NCBI GenBank assembly: GCA_016713735.1
Contig: JADJOP010000004.1
Location: 62,001-126,000, forward strand
Direction of reading: 5' to 3'
DNA from: Bryobacterales bacterium
GTDB taxonomy: Bacteria; Acidobacteriota; Terriglobia; Bryobacterales; Bryobacteraceae
DNA: 64,000 nucleotides
The position numbers and the translations under genes were made by a program. Under the pieces are notes generated by a model that had not been told where the DNA came from, did not search any database, and saw only the letters and a program-made list of their open reading frames with translations. Shown here piece after piece: positions 8,870 through 19,048 of the stretch. Positions within the stretch are counted from its first letter, which is position 1. Each line of letters begins with the position of its first letter.

Positions 8870-11800
8870 TTAGAAGGTGAGACGGAGCCCAAGGCGGAGG
8901 ATGCGGTCGCCGTTGGGTTCGCGGCCGCCGGAGTCGGTGCCGGTAACCTCGAAGACGCCGCCCCGGTAAGAGCCGTCGGGATTGGTGAGGCGGTTGTTGA
9001 TGCCGCCGGAGGGCTGGCTGAACTTAGGGGTATTGGTCCAGTTGAAGTACTCGGCGCGGAACTGGAGGGTGCGTTTCTCGCCGATCTGGAAGTTGCGGAA
9101 GAGACCGAGGTCGGTATTGAAGAACTCGGGACCGCGGAGGTTGTTGAAGGCGGCGTTGCCGAAGCGGGGTTCGACGACGCGGTCGAAGGCGAAGGGGTCG
9201 TAGTAGGCTGAGCCGCGGCCGACGTTGCCGAGTTTGTTGACGGTGGTTTTGGTTTGGTCGGCGCGCTGGGTGGAGCCGGGAAGGCGGATGGAGCCGCCGT
9301 CGGAGGTGACGCGGAAGGGGCGTCCGGTCATGAAGCTGGTGAGGGTGTTGAGCTGCCAGCCGCCGAGGAGGGCGGAGGCGACGCCGGAGGTGGCGTAGGG
9401 TTTGTTTTTGCCGAAGGGGAGTTCGTAGGTGGCGGTGAACTGGAAGTTGTGGGTACGGTCGGAGTCGAGCGGGACGCGGTTGAGGCTTTCGTAGGCGAGG
9501 GCGTTGATGAGCGGGCCGCCGTTGTTGTCGGTGTTGCAGCACCAGCCGATGAGCTTGGACCAGGTGTAGGAGAGGCTGGTTTGGAAGCCGTTGGAGAAGC
9601 GGCGGTTGAGGGACATCTGGAGGCTGTGGTAGTCGGTGTTGCCCATGGGGCCGATGATGGCGGTTTCGACGGCGCGGCCGAAGGTGGGGAAGAGGGGCTG
9701 GCCGGCGCGGTCGGCGCCGATGACCTGACCGGCGTTGGCGTTGCGGCGGCCGGAGACGCGGATGGCGCGGCTGGCGACGTAGCCGGCCTGGCCGACGAAG
9801 CCGCCGCCGAGTTCACGCTGGAGGGTGAGGTTGTAGTTGAGGATGTAGCTGCGGCGGAATTCATCCGTGGTGGTATTGAAAGCGTAGTTGACGGGCAGGG
9901 GGATGCGGCCGCTGGAATCGACCTGGGGAACAGGGAGCGTGGGGAAGCCCTGGGAGAATGTGGTGGCATAGCCGAGGGCCGCGGGGGCAAGGTTGTAAGG
10001 CGCCAGGACGGGGTAGTTGGTGCGCAGGGGGCGGGCCAAGTTCCAGGGGTCCCAGTTGATGCCAAAGCCGGTGCGGATGACGGTTTTGTCGGTGGCGCGG
10101 TAGGCGATGCCGAGGCGCGGGGAGATGTAGACGGATTTCACGTTCGTGCCGCAGTCTTTGGGGATGTTGCCGAGGCCGCAGACGAGGACCTGGTTGGTGG
10201 CGAAGTCGTAGCGCTCCATGCCGCGGTCTTCGCGCTGTGGCATGGGGTACATTTCGAAGCGAGTGCCGTAGGAGAGGGTGAGTTTGCGGTTGACCTGCCA
10301 CTGATCGCGGGCATAGAAGCTGAGCATGGAGGTGCGGGTGCGGTAGATTTCGGGGACCTGGAGGAGGCGGCCGCCGCCATCGACGAGGCCGAGGAGGTAG
10401 GTGCCCATGGCGTTGAACTGGTTGCCGCCGGCGACGTTGCCGTTGGCGAGGCGAAGCTGCGTGGGGCCCTGGCCGAAGTTGAGGCGTCCAGCGGCGCCGC
10501 CGTTGGCTCCGGGGAACTCGGGCTGGGTGTGGTTGAGGCGGAGGAAGTAGAGGTCCATGCCGAAACGGATGTTGTGGGCGCCCTTGAGCCAGTTGGCGTT
10601 GGCGACGTATTGGAACTGGGGGTCGTTGCGGTAATAGGGCATGTAGTTTTCGGTGGAGCCGAAGGGGGCAAAGCCGCTGATGCCGAAGCCGGGGTAGCCG
10701 GACTCGAAGAAGCGGGTGCCGTTGGTGCCGGGGATTTTGAGTTCATCGCGGCCGCGGTTGGGGCCGAGGCCGGGCTGCTCGATGTTGGAGTCCATGAGCG
10801 TGTAGCCGAAGTAGGCGTCGATGATGAAGGTGGGTTTGAAGGCGTAGGTGGTGGCAAGAGTGCCGGACCAGGTGTTGCCGAAGCCGGTGCCGGGGTTGCC
10901 GAAAGCGATGGGCTGGCCGCCGACAGCGCCGAAGGAGGTGGGGGCGTTGAGGCGGAAGTCGAGCCAGCTCAGGCGGGCGTAGGCGGTCCAGCGGTCGTTG
11001 ATGTTGAAGTTGAACTTGGAGTCGAGGGTATCGCGATCGAAGGTAGCCGACCCGGTGGCGAAGTAATTGGCGCTGGGGATGCCGTTAGGGGCAGGGTTAT
11101 TTTCCTGGGGCAGGCGCGCATGAGCAGGGCCGAGGTGGGGTGGATGCGGGCGGTGGGGATGCGGTTGTTGGCGAAGGGCTGGCGGCCTTCGCCGTTGGCG
11201 GCGCCGGTGAAGGGGTCATAGACGGGGAGGCTGGATGTGGAAAGATCGCCGAGGCGCATGGGGGCAGTGGGGACTGTGTAGAGACCGCCCGCGAAGCGGT
11301 GGTCGGCGGTGCGTTCGTAGCTGGCGAAGTAGAAGATCTTGTCCTTTTTGATGGGGCCGCCGATACGGCCGCCGAACTGGTTGTAGACGAGCTTGGGGAT
11401 GTCCTGATTGGAGGGGAGGAAGACATTGCGGGCCATGCTCCAGTTGCCCTGGTGGTAGTGGAAGGCGGCGCCGTTCACCTGGTTGGAGCCGGAGCGGATG
11501 GTGACGTTGACGCTGGCGCCGCCGGCGAGGCCCTGGTCGGCATCGAAGGTATTGGTGACGATGCTGACGGTGTCGATGGATTCCAGAGCCGGAACGTAGC
11601 TGGCGATGTGGGGGAGCCAGACGTTGGTGGCGCTGGCGCCGTCGATGCGGGTGTTGTTGGCGGCGGTGTTATTGCCATTGGTCTGCCACTGCATGGAGCG
11701 GGAGGGGTTGGAGGGGACCGAGTGGGGCGTGGAGGGCGGCGAGATGCCGGGCACGGTGATGAAGAGGGACTGGTAGTTGCGCTGGCCGGAGACGGGGATT

Positions 11801-12252
11801 TCGGTGATGGCCTTGGCGGTCATCTCCGAACGCACCTCGGCGCGGTCAGTTTGAAGCGTGGCGGCAGTGGCGGCGACGGTGATGGATTCCGAGACCTGGC
11901 CGACGGTCATCTGGATGTCAACGCGGGCGACGGTGTCGACCGAGACGAGGACGTTGTCGCGTCGGACGGTGCGGAAGCCTTCTTTCCTGATTTCGACGGT
12001 GTAAGCGCCGTTGCGGACGTTGGGGATGTTGTAGTTTCCGCGAGGGCCAGTGACGGCGGTGCGGGATGTGCCGGTTTCCAGGCTACTGACAGTGACAACG
12101 GCCTCGGGAACGGCGGCATTGCTGGCATCCGTCACGGTTCCGACCAGCGAGCCGTAGAGCGATTGGGCGGACAAACTGGCTGGGTGAAGCAGGGCCAGAC
12201 AGGAGAGGGCAAGCGCGGCGCTCGCGGAGGCAAAGCAGAGTATTCTCATCAC
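8870..12252 (-). pseudogene. TonB-dependent receptor, copy 2, interrupted by a 1-nt frameshift
   Basis: Same architecture as copy 1: signal peptide, CarboxypepD_reg domain, plug and barrel ending 'RILRLGLRLTF'; about 1127 residues if the frame is restored. The N-terminal 380 codons and the rest lie in different frames. Comparison with copy 1 places one missing base at about 11115-11119, where copy 1 reads GCGCTGCAT and copy 2 GCGCGCAT. No other disruption was seen, so sequencing error, a recent mutation or slippage all remain possible. ATG at 12252 has an AAAGGGA ribosome site and a good promoter at 12308-12337; a poly-G tract lies just upstream. Most residues of copy 1 are conserved, which implies recent tandem duplication or gene conversion. 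Confidence 0.8.
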
Positions 12253-12307
12253 GATCCCTTTACGACAGCGGTTGAAGTGGCGGGACTGAGACCCGCGGAT
12301 TGTGATT

Positions 12308-12337
12308 AGTGTATATTCATGAATTAAAGATTTGCAA
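12308..12337 (-). promoter_or_regulatory. Sigma-70-type promoter of receptor 2
   Basis: On the minus strand a -35 TTGCAA (12332-12337) is separated by 18 bp from a -10 TACACT (12308-12313) within an AT-rich island unlike its surroundings. Transcription would begin near 12301, giving a ~50-nt leader containing the AAAGGGA ribosome site. Confidence 0.5.
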
Positions 12338-12380
12338 CGAAAATTTTGGGTGGGGCTGGTTGGGGGCCTGGGGCACGGAC

Positions 12381-12405
12381 GGGGGGGGGGGGGGGGGGGG
12401 GGGGG
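12381..12405. repeat. 25-nt uninterrupted poly-G tract
   Basis: Twenty-five consecutive G on the plus strand, about 43 bp upstream of the receptor 2 -35 box and followed by further G-rich sequence. Tracts of this length are prone to slippage, and are also prone to sequencing error. Confidence 0.85.
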
Positions 12406-12460
12406 CGGCGGCGGGGCAGCGAGGGCGGGGGGCGCGAGGAGGACGGGCTGGGCGGGGTCC

Positions 12461-12489
12461 GGCTCGCTTACGCTCGCGGTTCCGGAACG
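12461..12489 (+). repeat. Dispersed REP-like repeat, copy B
   Basis: Reads GGCTCGCTTACGCTCGCGG then TTCCGGAACG, a diverged copy of the element at 16231 and 38511. Intergenic, between the poly-G tract and the 3' end of the lipase-like gene. Confidence 0.5.
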
Positions 12490-12513
12490 ATTGGTTAGTA
12501 AACAGCTTAGGGG

Positions 12514-14585
12514 TTAGCGGGGCGTGTAGCCTAAGTCTTCGTAGTAGGCTTTGGGGCGCTCGAAGATGGGGTTGCGGAAGAAGAGGGCGACGAAGGGGTT
12601 GACGTCAGGGATGACCTCGTCGGGTGAGGCCATGAAGGCGACGGCCTCGCCCTGGGCGGCAAAGCCGATGACGGTGGCGGCGAGGGGGCCGATGCCGGCG
12701 AGGTAGGTGTGGGGGTTGCCGGCGAGGGAGGAGACCTGGGCGACGGCGAGGTCGTGGCGGTAAACGGAGGTGGATTCGAGCATGTTGGCGGCGCGGATGA
12801 GGAGGGAGTTGGAGGGGTTGTTGACGGTCTGGTCGCCGCGGGCGATTTGGAAGAGGGTGCGTTTGACGGGGACGCCGGGGAGGGTGGCGGATTTGAGGTG
12901 GGGGGCAAAGGAGAGCGGCGCGCCTGGGGATTCGGCCCATTCCATGAGGGCGATGAAGTCCTGGTAGGCGGCGAGGCGGGCGTCGTCGACGATGCGGACC
13001 TCTTCGTAGCGGAGGGGGAGTCCGGCGCCGGAGACGCCGGGAACGGAGAGGCCGAGGGAAGTGAGTAGGTCCTGGATGTCGGCGCGGCGTTCGCCGCCGT
13101 AGACGAAGGTGGGGACGGCGGAGCCGCCGCCGACGTTGAGGGTGGCGGCGCGGAGTTCAGGTTCGACGGAGTGGAGGAGGGTGCCATAGAAGGCGCCGAG
13201 GGACTGGCCGATGTAGAAGACCTGGGAGCCGTTGAGTTCGGGGCGGGCGTCGCCGTCGAGGTCGACGCCTTCGCGGAGGACGCGGAGGAGTTGCATGAGG
13301 TCGGCGGCGGTTTGGCGGAGGCAGTCGCGGGTGAGGACGAGGTTGCCGGGGAGGACTGAATGCAGCCTTCGCCGGAGTCGATGCGGCCGTCGGCGTTGAG
13401 GTCAAAGCCGCGGCCACGGGCGGGGATTTCGATGCGTTCGCCGCTGGCGCGGGTGAGGACGAGTTTGGTGTTGGGGCCGTAGCCGTGGCCGTAGGCGTTG
13501 ATGGAGACGACGGCGTATCCGGCGGAGAGCTGGCCGATGGCGAGGGCGGAGGGGAAGCCGAAGCGGGTGTCGCCGAAGCCGTGTCCGGCGACGAGGACGG
13601 GGTAGCCGCCGGCGGGCATGGGTGTGGAGGGGAGGTAGATGGTGGCTTCGATTTCTTCTTCAGAGAGGGGGGCGGGCTCTTCGGCGGTGGGGGTGGCGGG
13701 GATGAGGCCGTTGTCGTCGGTGAAGAGCGGTGTGCGGAAGCTGGCCACGGCGAGGCGGCGGACGCCGGAGGCGGGCAGGATGGAGAGGGAGACGGGGAAG
13801 AGAATGTCTTCGAGGCGGCCGTTGCCGAGGTCGGTGCGGAGGAGTCCGGCGTTGATGTCGGCGATGGAGACGATGCCGGGGGTGATGCGGGTGAGGCGGG
13901 GGGCGGTGCGGAGGACGACATCGCGGGCGCGTTCGAGGAGGGCGGTGGCGCTGAGGGTGGTGAGGAGGCTGGCGCCGACGATGCGGCGCGAGGGGGGGAT
14001 GACGCCACCGTAACGGGTGAGGGCTTCGCTCAAGCGGACGCAGTAGTCGCCGCCGAGGGTGCGGTCGAGGCAGGCGCGGAAGCCGGGTTCTTCTTCGACG
14101 GGGTCGCCGGCGGCATCCAGCACGGCGTCGGTGACGAGGATGGCATAGCGGCGGGCACCCTGGAAGGGCTCGTCGGGCTTGGCGTGGACGGTGTTGGTGG
14201 TGGCGTCGTAGACGACTTCGTTAATGGGGGTGAGGTGGCCGGCGGGGCGGAGTTGGTAGCGGTCGGATTGGATGGGGTCGAGCCAGAGGAAGAAGATGCC
14301 GTTGCGCAGAGTATCGGGGCGGATGGGGGCGGAGAATTTGACGGTTATGCGGGTGTTCAGCGAGAAGCCGTCGAGTTGATTGAGCGTGGCGTCGATGGGG
14401 CGGATGAAGAAGGGATTGGCGGGGAGGTTGACGCGGAGTCCGGTGATCTGGCGGGAGTCGGGGAGGGTGAGGTAGTCGGAGGGGAAGGGGCCGGTGGAGG
14501 GGGATTGGGGATCGAACTCGACGCGTGTGCCGCCGGCGAGGAGGAGGGCGGGAAGTGCGAAGAGGAGGATGGCCTTGGGGGTCAC
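12514..14585 (-). pseudogene. Secreted lipase-like alpha/beta-hydrolase, frameshifted
   Basis: If the frame is restored, a ~690-residue secreted protein. The N-terminus is a hydrophobic signal segment followed by 'VEFDPQSPSTGPFPSDYLTL', which resembles the bacterial virulence-factor lipase N-terminal family. An alpha/beta-hydrolase part follows, with 'PVLVAGHGFGD' (oxyanion region) and nucleophile elbow 'YIGQSLGAFYG' (GxSxG). A calcium-binding-like 'DLNADGRIDSGEG' lies between them. The frame breaks at about 13348-13351, where GGGG on the plus strand needs one more G. Start is GTG at 14585 (alternatively 14591), with TACCCT 7 nt upstream and no ribosome site. Substrate unknown. Only one break, so it may encode an intact protein. 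Confidence 0.68.
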
Positions 14586-14706
14586 AATCACTAGGGTACG
14601 ACGGGGTGGAGTGAGTGGGGAGTGGTGTGTGGAGCGGGTGTGTAGGACCTTTGCAAGACGTTGGTTTGCTGGGAGGAATCTGAAGTCGGAAAAAGGAGAC
14701 GAAGGT

Positions 14707-15096
14707 GTGTTTGGGATCACTGGAAAAGCAGGTGACAAATACATGGCAAGTTCAGCAGCGGCGCCGGCTCGAATCCGGGAAAGCGCGCCTGTGGTCGCGC
14801 CGGCGGCGGATCAAGCTTTGGCGGGATTGGGTACGGCTATGCGGGTGGCCGAGTCGGCGGATCATGCAGTTGATGGCGCGGTTGCGGCAGTTGCGGCGGA
14901 GGCGGCAGCAGGGGGCGAGGAGGGGGTGGTGCGGGAGCGGGTTGCTTTCCGGGGTTCCACAAGTGTCTGCCCTCGCTGCTACTCGCCCAACATGGCACCT
15001 TCGCGGCGGCAGACGGTGGCGGTGAGGTTGTTGCGTGTGGTGGGAGTGGAGTTGCAGCGGTGTCATTCGTGCGGCAAGCGGAGCTGGTGGTTTTGA
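14707..15096 (+). CDS. Small Ala-rich protein with C-terminal zinc-ribbon-like motif
   Basis: A 129-residue protein of no family I recognise. The first ~85 residues are Ala/Glu/Val-rich and probably helical or disordered. The last 40 contain 'CPRCYSPN' and 'CHSCGKRSWWF', two CxxC knuckles about 27 residues apart, typical of a zinc ribbon that binds nucleic acid or protein. The GTG at 14707 is chosen because AGGAG lies 8 nt before it; an ATG at 14743 is the alternative. It is transcribed divergently from the lipase-like gene. A degenerate tandem repeat follows the stop. Confidence 0.6.
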   Translation: MFGITGKAGDKYMASSAAAPARIRESAPVVAPAADQALAGLGTAMRVAESADHAVDGAVAAVAAEAAAGGEEGVVRERVAFRGSTSVCPRCYSPNMAPSRRQTVAVRLLRVVGVELQRCHSCGKRSWWF

Positions 15097-15120
15097 GGCT
15101 CGCTGCGCTGGTGGTCGGTG

Positions 15121-15165
15121 GGCGGGCCGGGCAGGTGGTTTGGAGGCGGGCCGGGTAGGTGGTTT
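15121..15165. repeat. Two 21-bp near-identical direct repeats, period 24
   Basis: Copies at 15121-15141 and 15145-15165 differ at one base (C or T); looser relatives extend back to about 15081. They lie between the zinc-ribbon gene and the epimerase. They cause the spurious Pro/Lys repeat frames seen on the minus strand. Confidence 0.6.
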
Positions 15166-15236
15166 TCCGCGCGGCTGGGCGCGGGTAAACCGAAGCGACA
15201 AGGGAGAGAAGGGTCCGCCTATGTTAAGTTGGGCGG

Positions 15237-16204
15237 ATGCGATTCCTTGTTACGGGCGCGCAGGGTTGTATCGGCGCCTGGGTAGTGAAGCAACTGTTGG
15301 ATCAGAACCTGCCGGTGGTGACGCTGGATCTGGGGACGAACCTGGAGCGGCTGGAGTTGATCTCCGGGCATGGCGCAAGCGGGCTGCTGGAGCGCGTGGC
15401 GGGGCGGATTGAAGACACCGAACTGCTGGCCAAGCTGGTAAAAGAGCGGGAGATCACGCACGTGATTCACCTGGCGGCGGTGTTGATGCCGTTTTGCCAG
15501 ACGCAGCCGGTGGCTGGCGGGATGATCAACGTGATCGGGACGTTGAATGTGTTTCAGGCAGCGCGGGACGCGGGGCGTGCGGTGCGCGTGGTGTATGCCT
15601 CGTCGTCGGCGGTGTGGGGCCGGAGGATGCGTCTGGCGCGCGGCCGGTGGGCGAGGAGGATCCGCTCGAGCCGGGGACGCACTATGGCGTGTTCAAGATG
15701 GCCAACGAGGGGAGCGCGCGGATTTTCTACCAGACGAGCGGCATTTCGTCGATCGGGCTGCGGCCGTGGACAGTGTATGGCGTGGGGCGCGACCGGGGGT
15801 TGACGGCCGACCCGACGCTGGCGATCAAGGCGGCGGTGCTGGGCGTGCCGTTTCAGATTCGCGTGTCCGGTTTTATGGACATGCAGTATGTGGAAGACGT
15901 GGCCGAGACGTTTGTGAAGTGCGCGCAGGCGGAGATCGAGGGCGCGCATGTGTTCAACCTGGCGGGCGACATTGTGCAGATGAACGATTTGGTGGCCAAG
16001 ATCGAGCACTATGCGCCGGAGGCCAAGGGGCTGCTGACGGTGGGCGGGCCGCAGGTGCCGGTGTCGTTTCACATGGACGCGACGGCGCTGCACACGGCGG
16101 TGCCGGGGATTACGCGGACGTCGCTTGATGCGGGGATTGAGAAGACGGTGAACCGGTTTGAGGCGCTGAAGATGACGGGGCGGTTGGCGGCGGAGTTGGC
16201 GTAG
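15237..16204 (+). pseudogene. NAD(P)-dependent epimerase/dehydratase, frameshifted
   Basis: An extended SDR protein of ~322 residues if repaired. The N-terminus has the Rossmann motif 'VTGAQGCIGAWV', acidic residue 'TLDLGTN' for the NAD ribose, 'HLAAVLMP', then 'YASSSAVWG' with the active-site Ser; the catalytic 'YGVFK' (YxxxK) falls in the second frame. The break is at 15616-15619, a GGGG run that needs one more G to read 'SAVWGPEDASG'. The family epimerises or dehydrates nucleotide sugars; the exact substrate is unknown. TATGTT sits 11 nt before the ATG. No other damage is seen. Confidence 0.75.
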
Positions 16205-16230
16205 GGGGGGGGCGAGAGTGGACCCGAACA

Positions 16231-16260
16231 CCGCGCCCTCACGGTCGCGGCTCCGTAACG
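16231..16260 (+). repeat. Dispersed REP-like repeat, copy C
   Basis: Reads GCCCTCACGGTCGCGG then CTCCGTAACG. It lies in the 100-bp gap between two convergent genes and is one of the two best matches to the shared core. Confidence 0.6.
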
Positions 16261-16304
16261 GTGGGGGAGCGCGAGAGGCTGACTCGGCGCTGGGGGGCTG
16301 CGAC

Positions 16305-17959
16305 TTAGGGTTTGGGGAAGTCGAGCGTGATGGCGTGGTGGGTGGCGGGGTCGTAGGTGACGGTGACTCGGCGGGGTGGTTGTTGGGGGCCGCATTGCAG
16401 TTGGCCGGGGGCGCCGGTGGTGCGGGTTTGTTGCGTGATGGTGAGGGAGTGGAGCGTGTTGTCGGCGTAGATGCGCAGGGTGGGCGCGGTATTGGGTGGG
16501 CAGTGGACTTCGCGGAGTTCTCCTTCGACGGTGGCTGGGCCTTTGGGTTGGTTCCAGGCTTGCGGAGTGGTGACGGGCGGCTTGGGAGAGCGGGCGCGGG
16601 GAGGGTGAGGCCGTCACGGAGTTGATTGAGTAGGGCTTCGGCTTGTTCGCGCTCCATTGGATTGGCGGCGGTGGCGAGGGCTTGATCGGCGGCTTTGCGG
16701 GCGGCTACTACTTGGCCTTCGGTGTTGCGGGCGTGGGCTAGGGCGTACCACATGCGCGACTGGCGGGGCAGGACGGCGACGGCGCGTTGGAGCCACTCGA
16801 TGGCTTTGTCGGGGCGGCCTTGGGATTCCTCCATTTGACCGAGCAGGAAGAGCGCTTCGGCGTGGTGGGGATTGCGTCCGGCGGCTTCGGTGAGGAGTTC
16901 GCGGACGCGGGGGGAGTTTGGGCCGAGGGCGTCGCGTTCGAGGAGGGCGAGTTCGAAGAAGGACTGCGCGCGGGCGTTGCGGTGAGCGATGGCGGCGGTG
17001 AAGCGCTGGCGGGCGAGGGGTTCGTCCTTTTGCGAGAGGGCGAGGATGCCGAGTTCGTGGAGGACGTCGGGATCGTTGGGGAATTGCGTGGCGGCGTTGG
17101 TGAGGAGGGCCTGGGCGTATTTGACGCTGCCGACGCGGAGGGCGAGATCGGCAAGGACGAGTTGGGCTCGGGCGGGGTCGATGGCTTCCTCTTCAAGGCG
17201 CGGGGCGGGTTCGGCGCGGGTGCCGGTGTTGAAGCCGTTGGTGGGGCGGCGGAGGTATTGGGGGAGTTGTCCGGTGAGGGAGCGGAGGGTGGCTTCGTCG
17301 ATGGGCGCGAAGGGCGGCATCAGGTGGCGCTGGGCGTTGGGTCCGGCGGAGTGGAGGGCGTGGATGAGGGCCCAGGACTGGGCGTAGAAGACGGGGATCT
17401 GGCGGCCCGTGAGCGTTGTGGTGTCGCCGCGAGCGGCGGCGGCCATGCGGGCGGCGTCGAGGAGGCCTTCCTGTTGGAGGAGGGCGAGGTGGGAAGGGAT
17501 GAGGTCGCCGGTGCGGATGTCGCGCGAGCCTCGGAGGGTGGAGTGGAACTCGGCGAGACCTTCTTCCTGCCAGCGGGGGATGGTGGTGGCCGAGTGGTGG
17601 AGGACGAGGTGGACGTATTCGTGGATGACGCCGCGGAGGGTCCCGTCGCCGGAGTCCAGCAGGGCGATGGAGTCGCGCTCGGCGCCGGCCTGGAAGAAGC
17701 CCTTGGTGGTGGCCTCGGTGCGGAGGGGGGCGAACTGGCGTTCGTCAGAGAAGAGGAGGATGCGGACGGGGAGCGGGGGGAGCGACCAGGGGCGGAAGTG
17801 GTGGCGGGCGAGTTCGAGGCGTTCGAGGACGGCCTTGGCGCTGCGTTGGGGGGCGTCGGTGAAGAGTTCGAAGTGAGGCGAGGTGACGCGGCGCCAGGGG
17901 GGCGGCGTGGGCGGAGAGGACGCAGGAGCGACGGGGAGGGCGAGGCGGCGTCCGGTCAT
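16305..17959 (-). pseudogene. DUF1570-like zinc-peptidase/TPR protein, frameshifted near its 3' end
   Basis: About 551 residues when repaired. The N-terminal ~210 residues resemble DUF1570 proteins: 'SPHFELFTDA', 'VRILLFSDERQF', then 'HEYVHLVLHH' (HExxH zinc site) and 'WQEEGLAEF'. TPR-like helices follow (about 260-440), then a C-terminal beta domain containing 'LQCGPQQPPRRVTVTY'. The frame breaks at 16584-16586, where GGG should read GGGG; the restored tail ends 'ITLDFPKP'. It starts 4 nt after the amidohydrolase stop, so they share an operon. A paralogue of near-identical length and the same C-terminal domain lies at 46664-48313, but lacks HExxH. Confidence 0.65.
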
Positions 17960-17963
17960 CTGG

Positions 17964-18906
17964 TTATTCGAGTCCGATGGCGCGGGCGGGGTTTCGTTTA
18001 GAGAGGAGGTCGAGTTCGGCGGTGGTGAGTCCGGCGCGGCGGAGGCCTTCGAAGGCCTGGAGCCAGCCGTCGGGGTGGAGGGGGTTGCCGGCCTGGCCGA
18101 AGTCGGAGGTGAGGATGACGTGGTCGAGGCCGATGGCGCGCATCTGGCGGGCGGCTTCCTCGAAGGTGGTGGATTTCAGGATGCCGAGCATGGTGTTGGC
18201 GGGGAATTCGATGTAGGCGCCGAGGGCGGCGGCCTGGCGGGCTTGTTCGATGGTCATGCCGACTTGAGGGTGGATGGGGTGGGTGACGATGATGTGGCGG
18301 ATGCCGCGGCGGGTGGCTTCGCGGATGAGGAGGAGGTCTTCGGCGGGGGAGGAGTGGCCGGTGGCGAGGACGAGGCGGTGGCGGGCGATGAGATCGAGAA
18401 CGGCGAGGACTTCGGGGAGGAGTTGGCCGTTGCGGCTGACGGAGACGTGGGGCTTTTCGGGGGTGCCGGCGAGGCGGGCCATGTGTTCGCTGTCGAAGGT
18501 GGGCATCCAAACGATTTTGCAGCGGGAGGTTGGGGCGGATGTCGAATTGGTGACAGCGCGGGTTTTCACGCAGTGTTCGACGGCGGCGGGGTTGACGCCA
18601 CCGACGGCGCGGTTGAGAGCAATGGCTCCGAACACGGTGAGCTGGGGGGCGGCTTCGGCGGCGAGGATGGCGAGGGAGGCAGTGGATTCGTAGTGATTTT
18701 TCAGGACGATGGCGCGGAGGCCGCGCTGCTGGGCGAGGCGGGCGAGGGCGATGCCGTCGATGGAGCGGGCGGCTTGGTCGGGGGCGGAGTGGGCGTGGAG
18801 ATCGACGATGCCGGCGAGGGATTGGGCTTGTGCCTGGGGGTGGGCGGACGCGGCGAGCAGTAGGGCGGCGAGGAGGGGGTAGTGGGGCGGCGGGGCGGGG
18901 CGGCAT
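17964..18906 (-). pseudogene. Secreted amidohydrolase-like (PHP/TIM-barrel) protein, frameshifted at the start
   Basis: About 313 residues. Metal-binding motifs are visible: 'DLHAHSAPD' (HxH), 'LKNHYES', 'VWMPTFDSEH', 'VLATGHSSP', 'VTHPIH' and 'VILTSDFGQ', typical of metal-dependent hydrolases of the amidohydrolase fold. Everything from the signal-peptide hydrophobic core onward is one frame. The only plausible start, ATG at 18906, is one base out: the GGGG at 18884-18887 has one G too many. CACAAT lies 6 nt before this ATG, supporting it as the true start. It is first in a two-gene operon with the DUF1570-like gene. Substrate unknown. Confidence 0.65.
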
Positions 18907-19048
18907 GTGCCGATTGTGTCAAATCCTGGGGCGGTTTGCCCGTATCATCAACAGGGTAAACAGCGTGTGTGTGAGGACAAAAGTTCCGATCAGCGGCATA
19001 AGAAATTTCGATTGGACCAGCCGTCATCAACGCCCCTAGGCTGGATAC

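Noticed and set aside
9254..11221. 655-codon plus-strand open frame opposite receptor 2
   Set aside because: Same Gly/Val/Glu composition as the antisense frame of receptor 1, and collinear with it. No signal or motif.
14752..15201. Pro/Lys repeat open frame on the minus strand
   Set aside because: Produced by the 24-bp direct repeats; no start context or homology.
15554..16304. C-terminal extension of the DUF1570-like protein reading into the epimerase region
   Set aside because: Arises from the frameshift at 16584. The repaired frame stops at 16305 with a domain matching the paralogue; the extension is antisense to the epimerase and includes the REP-like repeat.
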